From contig CABQAA010000101.1 of assembly GCA_902461995.1 (NCBI GenBank), forward strand, positions 1 through 7,434: a DNA stretch of 7,434 nt. The letters are read 5' to 3'. Below the pieces are notes generated by a model. The model had not been told where the DNA came from, did not search any database, and saw nothing but the letters and a program-made list of their open reading frames with translations. Positions 1 through 5,359 of the stretch are shown piece after piece. Source of the stretch: an uncultured Oscillospiraceae bacterium (GTDB lineage: Bacteria > Bacillota > Clostridia > Oscillospirales > Acutalibacteraceae). A program made the position numbers and the translations under genes. Position 1 is the first letter of the stretch. The number at the start of each line of letters is the position of its first letter.

Positions 1-63
1 CGGCTTGGTAAATTTGCGCGACGGATCTTTCATGGGTTTCGGCTCATATGTCTGCTTGGTCAT
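1..63 (-). CDS. N-terminal fragment of an unidentified protein (cut by window edge)
   Basis: The first 21 codons of a minus-strand gene are visible; the rest lies left of the window. The start ATG at 63-61 is chosen because an AGGAGG Shine-Dalgarno site sits 7 nt upstream. An in-frame ATG two codons earlier (69-67) is too close to that site. The visible peptide begins MTKQTYEPKPMKDPSRKFTK. It is hydrophilic and rich in Lys and Pro, with no signal peptide or recognisable motif in this part. The opening TKQTYEPK faintly recalls ribosomal protein L34, but the following residues do not fit that family. I cannot name it. The strong upstream promoter and ribosome site make it a convincing, well-expressed gene start. 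Confidence 0.75.
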   Translation of the reverse strand, partial: MTKQTYEPKPMKDPSRKFTKP

Positions 64-98
64 GCGCATCCCTCCTGCCGATAGTTTTTTCCAAATTC

Positions 99-127
99 AG
101 TATCGCATTCCCCATACTTTTTGTCAA
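99..127 (-). promoter_or_regulatory. Sigma-A type promoter for the left-edge gene
   Basis: Read on the minus strand, a perfect TTGACA -35 box (127-122) is followed after exactly 17 bp by GATACT (104-99). A TG one base before the -10 gives an extended -10 element. The leader to the ATG at 63 is roughly 30 nt. It lies just downstream of the terminator of the 206-685 gene, so the left-edge gene is probably transcribed independently. This is one of the best promoter matches in the window. Confidence 0.8.
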
Positions 128-161
128 TTCCATTTCCGTTAAGCCGGGGTTAATTCAGCGT

Positions 162-188
162 AAAAAAACGGCGGTTATCAAACCGCCG
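162..188 (-). terminator. Rho-independent terminator of the 159-aa TM2 gene
   Basis: An 8-bp perfect stem (169-176 with 181-188, CGGCGGTT/AACCGCCG) closes a 4-nt loop. On the minus strand it is followed directly by seven T residues (168-162). It lies 18 nt beyond the stop codon of the 206-685 gene. On the plus strand there is no U-tract, so it acts in the minus direction. Confidence 0.88.
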
Positions 189-205
189 CCGAAAAATCAT
201 GAAAT

Positions 206-685
206 TTATACGTAATATGGATTGGATTTGGTCAGCAGCACGATCAGGTCCACCAGCCAGCCGATGCCGAACAGACCGGCTGTGAAGATGTACAGCACGC
301 CCATGCCGGCCTTGCCTTCATAAAATTTATGACCGCCGAACACGCCGAGGAAAAAGCAGAGGACAAACGCCACCCACTTGTCTTTCGGCCGGCCGATCGC
401 CACCGGCGTGTTGTAAACAACGACCGGGGGCTGCCCATACACCACCTGCTGGGGCGGATAGGGACTCTGCACATACGCCGCCGGCTGGGGCGGGTAAGGC
501 CCCTGCGGATACACGGTCCCTGCCTGAGGAGGCGGAGCGCTGACAACGGCCGGGGGCGGAGCCGGCTGTGCAGGGCCAGGCATTGCTTGACCCGACGGAG
601 GCACCACCACCGGCCGGCCGACCTCATGGCCGCATTGTGGACAAAAGCGGGAATTCACTTTCGTGCCGCATTGATCACAAAACAT
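206..685 (-). CDS. Zinc-ribbon / proline-rich / TM2 domain membrane protein (159 aa)
   Basis: The N-terminus carries a short zinc ribbon with Cys pairs C3/C6 and C15/C18. Residues 27-98 are a Pro/Gln/Tyr/Val-rich disordered linker with YPPQ-type repeats. Residues 104-152 form a TM2 domain: two hydrophobic helices joined by a short turn, with the family-like GGHKFYEGKAG segment after helix 1 and an acidic residue (D146) in helix 2. TM2 proteins (Pfam family TM2) are small integral membrane proteins of mostly unknown function. The zinc ribbon and linker probably face the cytoplasm, which is inference. The start at 685 has a GGAGGG ribosome site 8 nt upstream. It is a paralogue of the 948-1634 gene, in the same orientation but with separate promoter and terminator. 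No catalytic residues are visible. Domain calls are solid; cellular role is unknown. Confidence 0.92.
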   Translation of the reverse strand: MFCDQCGTKVNSRFCPQCGHEVGRPVVVPPSGQAMPGPAQPAPPPAVVSAPPPQAGTVYPQGPYPPQPAAYVQSPYPPQQVVYGQPPVVVYNTPVAIGRPKDKWVAFVLCFFLGVFGGHKFYEGKAGMGVLYIFTAGLFGIGWLVDLIVLLTKSNPYYV

Positions 686-709
686 AACACAACCCTCCCA
701 ATTTTCTTA

Positions 710-738
710 AGAATACCATAGATCGCAGGTGGAAACAA
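710..738 (-). promoter_or_regulatory. Promoter of the 159-aa TM2 gene
   Basis: On the minus strand, TTGTTT (738-733) lies 17 bp from TATTCT (715-710), and a TG before the -10 makes an extended -10. The predicted start of transcription is near 703, giving a short leader that includes the ribosome site. A perfect 10-bp palindrome, TTCTTAAGAA (704-713), overlaps the -10 box and start point. Confidence 0.55.
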
Positions 739-893
739 GCCGTTTAACAGATCCTCCAAAGAATATCCCTCCGCGCAGTCCGCCCGGATCTCACAGAATC
801 GGCGGAAGCGCCTGTTCGGGCCGCATGTTCCATATGCCTGCGGCCCTCGAACCGGCGTGCCCGCAAGGCGCCTCTTTGCCGAAGAAGCACGGC

Positions 894-926
894 AAAAGGC
901 GATACGCTTTTCAGCGTACCGCCTTT
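894..926 (-). terminator. Rho-independent terminator of the 228-aa TM2 gene
   Basis: A 13-bp stem (895-907 with 914-926) closes a 6-nt loop. On the minus-strand transcript every position pairs, with one G-U wobble; on the plus strand the same position is an A-C mismatch, which points to function in the minus direction. A run of four T residues at its 3' side serves as a modest U-tract. It lies 21 nt past the stop at 948-950. The interval 686-893 beyond it holds only the next gene's promoter; I see no gene there. Confidence 0.75.
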
Positions 927-947
927 CATTTATACCGTAGCAACGAT

Positions 948-1634
948 TTAGTCACCAAGCGGACGCCCGGAGGCATCCCGGTTGATGGTCCCGGTGAGGA
1001 TCTGGATGCCTTCGACCAGGCCCCAAATCCAAGCCGCGAGGGCGCCGATCCCGCAGGCCCAGCCGCCGATCAGCGTCAGCAGCAGCTGAGCAACCGCTTT
1101 GCCTGTATAACCCAGGTAAAAATTGTGCACACCCAGGGATCCGAGGAAAATCCCAAGCAGACCGGCCGCCATTTTGGATTTGCCGCCGGCAACCGGATAG
1201 ACAGGATTATTCAGGTTTGTCCCGCAATGGACGCAGATGGCCGCCATGGGATTGGCCGGCTGGCCGCAGTTCGGGCAGAAACCCGCACCCGAACCGACCG
1301 GAACACCGCATCCCACGCACACGGCCGCCCCCGGAGCGAGCGGACGCCCGCACTGCTTGCAGTACTGGGGGTAGGCGGGAGGGGGAGGCGCCTGATAGGT
1401 CGGCGCGCCATAGACAGGAGGGGGAGGCGTCTGAGGCTGCGGCGGTGTCTGCGGTTGAGGTTGGGGCTGAGGCTGAGGCTGAGGCTGAGGTCCGGAAGGA
1501 GGCGTATAGGCCTGCTGCGGGGGGACGGGAGCTCCTACCGGCGCCGCGCCTTCCAAAGGGGTTCCGCAATATATGCAAACCTTGGCGTTCGGATCGGCCT
1601 GAGCGCCGCACTGAGGACATGTGCGTTCTACCAT
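948..1634 (-). CDS. Triple zinc-ribbon TM2 domain membrane protein (228 aa)
   Basis: Domain order: zinc ribbon 1 (C6, C9, C20, C23); a Pro/Gln-rich linker at about 30-88 with seven consecutive PQ dipeptides; zinc ribbon 2 (C92, C95, C106, C109); zinc ribbon 3 (C120, C123, C134, C137); and a TM2 domain at about 152-215. The TM2 part has the typical FLGSLGVHNFYLGYTGKA segment between its hydrophobic helices. A short hydrophilic tail follows. The start at 1634 has an AAGGAAGG ribosome site 7 nt upstream. It shares its plan with the 206-685 protein but has three ribbons instead of one. Such ribbons usually bind zinc and mediate protein or nucleic-acid contacts; the partner here is unknown. It is transcribed from its own promoter, divergently from citrate synthase. 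Function beyond a membrane-anchored zinc-ribbon protein cannot be stated. Confidence 0.92.
   Translation of the reverse strand: MVERTCPQCGAQADPNAKVCIYCGTPLEGAAPVGAPVPPQQAYTPPSGPQPQPQPQPQPQPQTPPQPQTPPPPVYGAPTYQAPPPPAYPQYCKQCGRPLAPGAAVCVGCGVPVGSGAGFCPNCGQPANPMAAICVHCGTNLNNPVYPVAGGKSKMAAGLLGIFLGSLGVHNFYLGYTGKAVAQLLLTLIGGWACGIGALAAWIWGLVEGIQILTGTINRDASGRPLGD
1453..1490 (-). repeat. In-frame hexanucleotide repeat encoding (Pro-Gln)7
   Basis: Four perfect tandem GGCTGA units (plus-strand reading, 1465-1488), a trailing GG, and three diverged units on the left encode seven PQ dipeptides in the linker of the 228-aa TM2 protein. The unit is 6 bp, so gain or loss of copies would change linker length without breaking the frame. 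The perfect core against diverged edges is what recent slippage would leave. Confidence 0.85.
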
Positions 1635-1708
1635 AAAACAACCTTCCTTTCGTTGCGGATAGGAAATGTGGACGGCAACGCCGCCGCTGACGGGATTTTT
1701 TCCCGGTT

Positions 1709-1739
1709 TAAGAATCCTCGGAAATCCGCGGCTTTCTTA
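1709..1739 (-). promoter_or_regulatory. Imperfect 31-bp inverted repeat at the transcription start of the 228-aa gene
   Basis: Outer arms TAAGAA (1709-1714) and TTCTTA (1734-1739) flank an inner imperfect dyad, CCTCGG/CCGCGG around AAAT. It begins at the predicted transcription start of the minus-strand promoter and runs into the leader. It could be an operator or a 5' leader hairpin; the sequence alone does not decide. Confidence 0.4.
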
Positions 1740-1746
1740 TGGTTTC

Positions 1747-1775
1747 ATTATAAAGCAGCCAATTCGGAAGCGCAA
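1747..1775 (-). promoter_or_regulatory. Promoter of the 228-aa TM2 gene
   Basis: On the minus strand, TTGCGC (1775-1770) is followed after 17 bp by a perfect TATAAT (1752-1747). Transcription should begin near 1740, leaving a leader of about 105 nt before the ATG at 1634. Nothing coding is evident in that leader. Confidence 0.75.
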
Positions 1776-1825
1776 TACTTGTTTGATAATCTTCGCAAAT
1801 TCTTAGGAAATCTTCATCGGCGCTT

Positions 1826-1858
1826 GCGGATTTTTCCGCTCAAAAATCGGTTTTTGAG
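1826..1858 (+). other. Two overlapping hairpins upstream of the citrate synthase promoter
   Basis: A perfect 8-bp A+T-rich stem, CTCAAAAA (1839-1846) with TTTTTGAG (1851-1858), closes a TCGG loop. A second 5-bp stem (GCGGA 1826-1830 with TCCGC 1835-1839) shares base 1839, so the two cannot form fully together. They lie between the divergent promoters of the 228-aa gene and citrate synthase. They are upstream of the predicted citrate synthase start point, so a role as DNA dyad is more likely than as RNA leader. Function is unknown. Confidence 0.35.
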
Positions 1859-1908
1859 GCCGTGACGGGACAAAATTTCAATTTGGACATATTTCGTTCA
1901 ACTTTTTA

Positions 1909-1917
1909 TGCTATAAT
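1909..1917 (+). promoter_or_regulatory. Extended -10 promoter of citrate synthase
   Basis: TGC followed by a perfect TATAAT (1912-1917) makes an extended -10 element. The nearest good -35 candidate, TTGGAC at 1883-1888, is 23 bp away, too far for normal spacing. The promoter therefore seems to rely on the extended -10, or needs an activator. The flanks are very A+T-rich. The leader is about 38 nt. Confidence 0.65.
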
Positions 1918-1948
1918 TATATGGTAATATATAAAAAAACGAGTAAAA

Positions 1949-1955
1949 AAGGAGG
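1949..1955 (+). promoter_or_regulatory. Strong ribosome binding site of citrate synthase
   Basis: AAGGAGG, part of an A-rich tract continuing into a second GAGG, stands 6 nt before the ATG at 1962. It fixes the start and predicts high translation. Confidence 0.85.
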
Positions 1956-1961
1956 AGGCAT

Positions 1962-3323
1962 ATGGCCAACAAGTATTCCGAAATTACGCCCCAGGTCCGG
2001 GATTTGGCGGAAAAGTGCCGTCAGAGCAGCACCATCGATTCCACCTTGTTCACCAAATACCAGGTCAACCGCGGCCTGCGTGATCTCAAGGGGAACGGCG
2101 TTCTCACTGGTCTGACGGAAATTTCAGAAATACAGTCGAGCATCGCAACGGACGACGGTCCTAAGCCCTGCGACGGCCAGCTTTTTTATCGCGGCATCAA
2201 TGTCGAAGACATTGTCGCCGGTTTCATCGGGGAAAAACGCTACGGGTTCGAGGAGACCACCTATCTGCTCCTATTCGGTGAACTGCCTACCAAAGCGCAG
2301 CTCACGGAATTCCAGCAGATACTCTCCGATTACCGCACTCTGCCCACCAGCTTTGTCCGGGACATCATTCTGAAAGCGCCCAGCTCGGATATGATGAACA
2401 CCCTGGCGCGCAGCGTGCTCACCCTCTATTCCTATGATGAAAACGCCAACGACATTTCGGTTGAAAACGTGCTGCGGCAGTGCCTGCAGCTCATCGCCCT
2501 CTTTCCGCTCCTGTCGGTCTACGGATACCAGGCCTACAGCCATTATCACGACGGCAACAGCCTGTATATCCACAACCCGCAGCCCCATCTGTCCACGGCG
2601 GAGAACATCCTGTTCGTCCTGCGGCCGGACAGCCGGTATACCGAGCTGGAAGCCAAGATCCTGGATCTGGCTCTCGTCCTCCACGCCGAGCACGGCGGCG
2701 GCAACAACTCCACCTTCACCACCCACGTCGTCTCCTCGTCCGGCACCGATACCTATTCGGTCATCGCTGCCTCTCTCGGTTCGCTCAAAGGCCCGAAGCA
2801 TGGCGGCGCCAACATCAAGGTCGTGCAGATGTTCGAGGACATGAAGCAAACCCTCCCCAACTGGGGCGACGAAGACGCGGTCGTCGCGTATCTGAAGCGC
2901 CTGCTGCATAAGGAGGCGTTCGACCGTGCCGGCCTGATCTACGGCATGGGTCATGCCGTCTATTCCCTCTCCGATCCCCGCGCCAACATTTTTAAAAACT
3001 TCGTCAAAAGCCTATCGGTCGAAAAGGGCCGGGAGGACGAATACAAGCTGTATGCCCTCGTCGAAAAGCTCGCCCCTCAGGTCATCGCCGAGGAACGGCA
3101 GATCTACAAGGGTGTCAGTGCCAACATCGACTTTTACAGCGGCTTCGTGTACAGCATGCTCAACCTGCCGCTCGAGCTGTACACCCCCATTTTCGCTATC
3201 TCCCGCATCGCGGGCTGGAGCGCCCATCGACTTGAAGAACTGATCAACGCGGGCAAGATCATCCGCCCGTCCTATAAGAGCGTCTCGGTCCGGCGGGACT
3301 ACACCCCTCTCGATAACCGCTGA
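1962..3323 (+). CDS. Citrate synthase (453 aa)
   Basis: The enzyme condenses acetyl-CoA with oxaloacetate to citrate in the cytoplasm, the entry step of the TCA cycle and, in anaerobes, of the oxidative branch toward 2-oxoglutarate and glutamate. The catalytic triad is visible: H244 in HAEHGGGNNS, H280 in GPKHGGAN, and D390 in NIDFYSG. The substrate-binding GMGHAVYSLSDPRA segment (328-341) and the closing GWSAHRLEE segment (418-426) are also present. At 453 residues it is longer than the roughly 370-430 aa bacterial norm, mainly through its N-terminal region. That long form is, as far as I recall, common in clostridia. No NADH-binding pattern can be judged. It stands alone: a divergent TM2 gene on the left, a hairpin terminator on the right, and no aconitase or isocitrate dehydrogenase. 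A 2-methylcitrate synthase activity cannot be excluded, but no propionate genes are nearby. Confidence 0.95.
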   Translation: MANKYSEITPQVRDLAEKCRQSSTIDSTLFTKYQVNRGLRDLKGNGVLTGLTEISEIQSSIATDDGPKPCDGQLFYRGINVEDIVAGFIGEKRYGFEETTYLLLFGELPTKAQLTEFQQILSDYRTLPTSFVRDIILKAPSSDMMNTLARSVLTLYSYDENANDISVENVLRQCLQLIALFPLLSVYGYQAYSHYHDGNSLYIHNPQPHLSTAENILFVLRPDSRYTELEAKILDLALVLHAEHGGGNNSTFTTHVVSSSGTDTYSVIAASLGSLKGPKHGGANIKVVQMFEDMKQTLPNWGDEDAVVAYLKRLLHKEAFDRAGLIYGMGHAVYSLSDPRANIFKNFVKSLSVEKGREDEYKLYALVEKLAPQVIAEERQIYKGVSANIDFYSGFVYSMLNLPLELYTPIFAISRIAGWSAHRLEELINAGKIIRPSYKSVSVRRDYTPLDNR

Positions 3324-3338
3324 CCAGCCGCTAAAGAC

Positions 3339-3373
3339 AGCCCCCCCTGCGGACGAGTGTCCGGAGGGGGGCT
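3339..3373. terminator. Hairpin terminator between convergent genes
   Basis: An AGCCCCCC/GGGGGGCT outer stem (3339-3346 with 3366-3373) and a CGGAC/GTCCG inner stem (3350-3354 with 3359-3363) enclose a GAGT loop, with a small internal bulge. It lies 15 nt after the citrate synthase stop and 15 nt beyond the end of the convergent 3389-3907 gene. The T-runs are short on both sides (three T each way), but the G+C-rich stem is very stable. It probably serves both genes. Confidence 0.7.
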
Positions 3374-3388
3374 TTGGCTATCGGGACG

Positions 3389-3907
3389 TCACGCGTATCC
3401 CTGTCTATATGACGATTCTTCCAGAACGGTCCGATTTTCCGCACAGGCCTCATACGCTGTCACCAAATCCTTAGAGGTTGTTTTATTAAAATAAGAGAGC
3501 TTTCCATTGGCATTCATTTGAAATTCATAGGCCTCCACCCTCCAGGGCCGGGCATCCCCCTTATGAAAACAGGCCGCATACACCGTCACCGGTCCCGGTG
3601 AAAACGCTTCCCGAACGGCAAACGTAACATCCATCTGGCTCTGACCCAAGCCGAAAATGTGGTCCAGATGCTGTCCGCAGCTGTGTTCCAGCCGCAGAAC
3701 GTCCGTTCGGCTGACGGTCCATTCGATGGTATCACCGGACGGAAAAGGCAGCAGGGTGGTCAACTGAATCTGTCCGTTTTCGCTTTGCACGGTGATATGC
3801 GTGCTTTTTTTATCCCCTATATACCACCCCAGATACCCCAGCATACCGGCCAGCAGCAGGATCGCCGTTATCGTAATAACCCGCCTTTTTATCATAACCT
3901 TCCACAT
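3389..3907 (-). CDS. Signal-anchored membrane protein of unknown function (172 aa)
   Basis: Unrecognised. The N-terminus has basic residues followed by a hydrophobic helix (about 10-30, ITITAILLLAGMLGYLGWYI) with no cleavage site. This suggests a single-pass protein with its C-terminal domain outside the cell. The exterior part looks beta-rich, with a DTIEWTVSRTDVLRLEHS stretch reminiscent of Ig-like folds, and has three cysteines (77, 113, 155), two of which could pair. Start choice is uncertain. ATG at 3907 (chosen), 3895 (168 aa) and 3931 (180 aa) are in frame, and none has a well-spaced ribosome site. GGAAGG is only 2 nt before the 3895 start. The frame stays open upstream to 4225, but that part is antisense to the neighbour and lies upstream of the promoter. 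The gene converges on citrate synthase and diverges from the ArAE_1 gene. Confidence 0.72.
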   Translation of the reverse strand: MWKVMIKRRVITITAILLLAGMLGYLGWYIGDKKSTHITVQSENGQIQLTTLLPFPSGDTIEWTVSRTDVLRLEHSCGQHLDHIFGLGQSQMDVTFAVREAFSPGPVTVYAACFHKGDARPWRVEAYEFQMNANGKLSYFNKTTSKDLVTAYEACAENRTVLEESSYRQGYA

Positions 3908-3959
3908 CCTTTCGAATCCCGGTCCATTCATCACACGGCTGCCGATTCTATTGATCTTT

Positions 3960-3972
3960 ATTCTAATAGAAT
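3960..3972. promoter_or_regulatory. 13-bp perfect palindrome with mirror-image -10 boxes
   Basis: ATTCTA-A-TAGAAT is a perfect dyad. Its left arm is the -10 box of the minus-strand promoter; its right arm reads TAGAAT on the plus strand and could be the -10 of the ArAE_1 gene at 4037. No good plus-strand -35 is seen 16-18 bp upstream (GATTCT at 3944-3949 is a poor match). It is either a bidirectional promoter core or an operator covering both start regions. Confidence 0.45.
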
Positions 3973-3988
3973 TTTCCCGCCATGTAAA
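3960..3988 (-). promoter_or_regulatory. Promoter of the 172-aa membrane protein gene
   Basis: On the minus strand, TTTACA (3988-3983) is followed after exactly 17 bp by TAGAAT (3965-3960). Transcription would begin near 3953, upstream of all three candidate ATGs (3931, 3907, 3895). This rules out the upstream extension of the reading frame to 4225. Confidence 0.65.
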
Positions 3989-4036
3989 TCCCTTTGGCAT
4001 CCGGGACATACTACCACCGTTGGAAGGGTGGGGACA

Positions 4037-5197
4037 ATGGAGGGACTGTTTGATCGAAAATTCGGGCGGCCGTCGACCGGCAAAGCGGTCAAGGTGGCAG
4101 TCGGCTGTTCTCTGGCCGTCCTGCTCGCGCAGGGGATGGAGCTTTCGTCCGCGACCGCCGTCGTCACCATCACCCTGCTGAGCGTTCAGCGCACCAGAAA
4201 GGATACCCTGCGGGCCGCGCTGCACCGCAGCCTCGCCTATCTGGCCGCACTCGCTCTGGCGCTGCCGCTATTTTCCATGCTCCGCTTTTCGGTGCCGGCA
4301 TTGGGCCTCTTTCTGCTCCTGTTCGTCCCGATCTGCCAGTGGCTGAACATCGAGGAGGGTCTCGCCATGAGCACGGTGCTCATGCTGCACGTCTGGAATG
4401 CCCGGGTCATCACACCCGCCCTCGTGCTCAATGAAACGATCCTGATGGCCATCGGCATCCTCATGGGAATCGTCATGAATCTCTACATCCCCCGCCGCAC
4501 CCGTGCCATCCGGGAGGATCAGCGCATCACGGAGGAGCGGATGCGGGCGATTCTGCGGGATATGGGGACTTTCCTGCGGGATGAGTCCGTACCCCCGGAA
4601 GCAGCCATTCCTCCAGACCCCCTTCCTATTCGGCCTCCCCTCACTCCGCAGATGGATCCGATTCCGGAGCGGGTCCCCTCCCGAAGCGGCGAGTGCTCCG
4701 CATTTCCCGTCCGGATCCCGGACGGGATCGACGCCCTGCGGGCGCATCTCGACGGAGCGTGCAAACGGGCTCTCGCCCTCGCGGATAACACCTTTCACCC
4801 CGACATGCGGTATTTTCTGCAGTATATGGAGATGCGGCGGCAGCAGTGCCGGTCCCTGTCCCGTCTGGCCGGCAGTCTGGTCCGCCTGACACCCGACAGC
4901 CGCCCGTTTCCCTGGCAGGCGTGGGAAATCGGCGCTTTCTTTGAACAGGCGGCGGAATCCCTGCACGAATGCAGCAACGCCGAGGACCTGCTCATCCGGC
5001 TCGAAGAACTCCGGCGCCGCTTCAAAGCGAGCGAGCTGCCCTCTACCCGGCTCGAATTCGAGGTTCGGGCTGTGCTGTATGAAGCGGCGGACGCCCTGCA
5101 GCATCTGCTGGAACTCAAACGGGATTTCACCCGCAGCCTGACCCCTTCCCAGATTGAACGATTCTGGTCCTGTTCCATGCGGAACCGTCGGCAGTAA
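4037..5197 (+). CDS. ArAE_1 (DUF939) family putative aromatic acid exporter (386 aa)
   Basis: The N-terminal half matches the aromatic-acid-exporter-like membrane domain. After a short amphipathic start there are about six hydrophobic segments (roughly 18-34, 36-50, 63-80, 84-103, 109-124, 131-150). The family-typical SVQRTRKDTLRAALHR loop and the NLYIPRR exit into the cytoplasm are both present. The C-terminal part (about 230-365) is soluble and helical and fits the DUF939 C-terminal domain: FLQYMEMRRQQ, a HECSNAEDLLIRLEELRRRF block, and a LPSTRLEFEVRAVLYE block. Members are annotated as exporters by distant similarity; real substrates in Firmicutes are mostly untested. Between the two domains lies a Pro-rich stretch (185-226). 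The start at 4037 is chosen because GGAAGGGTGGGG precedes it and the membrane domain begins there. The frame is open further upstream, but that part is antisense to the neighbour. Confidence 0.88.
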   Translation: MEGLFDRKFGRPSTGKAVKVAVGCSLAVLLAQGMELSSATAVVTITLLSVQRTRKDTLRAALHRSLAYLAALALALPLFSMLRFSVPALGLFLLLFVPICQWLNIEEGLAMSTVLMLHVWNARVITPALVLNETILMAIGILMGIVMNLYIPRRTRAIREDQRITEERMRAILRDMGTFLRDESVPPEAAIPPDPLPIRPPLTPQMDPIPERVPSRSGECSAFPVRIPDGIDALRAHLDGACKRALALADNTFHPDMRYFLQYMEMRRQQCRSLSRLAGSLVRLTPDSRPFPWQAWEIGAFFEQAAESLHECSNAEDLLIRLEELRRRFKASELPSTRLEFEVRAVLYEAADALQHLLELKRDFTRSLTPSQIERFWSCSMRNRRQ

Positions 5198-5311
5198 TCG
5201 GGAGTTCGTCAAAAAAACGACCGAAATCCGCTCGGATTCCACCGATTTCAACCGGAACCCGCCGCGTTCCGCCCGAAAAAGCACCGTTTTGGATCTAAAC
5301 AGAGAAAAGAA

Positions 5312-5339
5312 AAAGCCCTGTCCTCTCGGACAGGGCTTT
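5312..5339 (-). terminator. Strong rho-independent terminator of the surface protein gene
   Basis: A perfect 12-bp stem (5312-5323 with 5328-5339) closes a 4-nt loop. On the minus strand the stem is followed by further T residues and a TTTTCT stretch, a strong U-tract for the 5360-6727 gene. In the plus direction the stem has little T beyond its own arm, so it may also stop the ArAE_1 transcript, more weakly. The interval 5198-5311 contains no recognisable gene. Confidence 0.9.
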
Positions 5340-5359
5340 GGACAAGCTACCGATTATTT

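Noticed and set aside
744..929. Minus-strand 61-codon frame downstream of the 228-aa gene
   Set aside because: It has no ribosome site, spans the gene's terminator hairpin and is Arg-rich without structure.
729..1865. Long plus-strand frame of 378 codons
   Set aside because: It is antisense to the 228-aa TM2 gene, whose zinc-ribbon cysteines and TM2 domain are unmistakable. Its Arg/Leu-rich low-complexity part is just the reverse reading of the PQ repeat, and it has no ribosome site.
1921..2115. Plus-strand 64-codon frame starting before citrate synthase
   Set aside because: Its ATG lies at or before the predicted transcription start, has no ribosome site and overlaps citrate synthase out of frame.
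2271..2954. Minus-strand frame of 227 codons
   Set aside because: It lies wholly within citrate synthase on the opposite strand; the catalytic residues prove the plus frame.
3659..4036. Upstream extension of the ArAE_1 gene
   Set aside because: The region is antisense to the 172-aa gene, and the family's membrane domain begins just after the ATG at 4037, which has a purine-rich ribosome site.
3908..4225. Upstream extension of the 172-aa gene to an ATG at 4225
   Set aside because: It would place the start inside the divergent ArAE_1 gene and upstream of a good promoter at 3960-3988. The extra residues are hydrophilic with no pattern and would bury the N-terminal anchor.
4268..5284. Minus-strand frame of 338 codons
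   Set aside because: It is antisense to the ArAE_1 gene, whose family blocks run through the plus frame. Long antisense frames are expected from G+C-biased third positions.
5198..5311. Short inverted repeats such as AATCCG/CGGATT and GGAAC/GTTCC
   Set aside because: Stems of 5-6 bp with poor loops in G+C-rich DNA are expected by chance; no consistent fold is seen.
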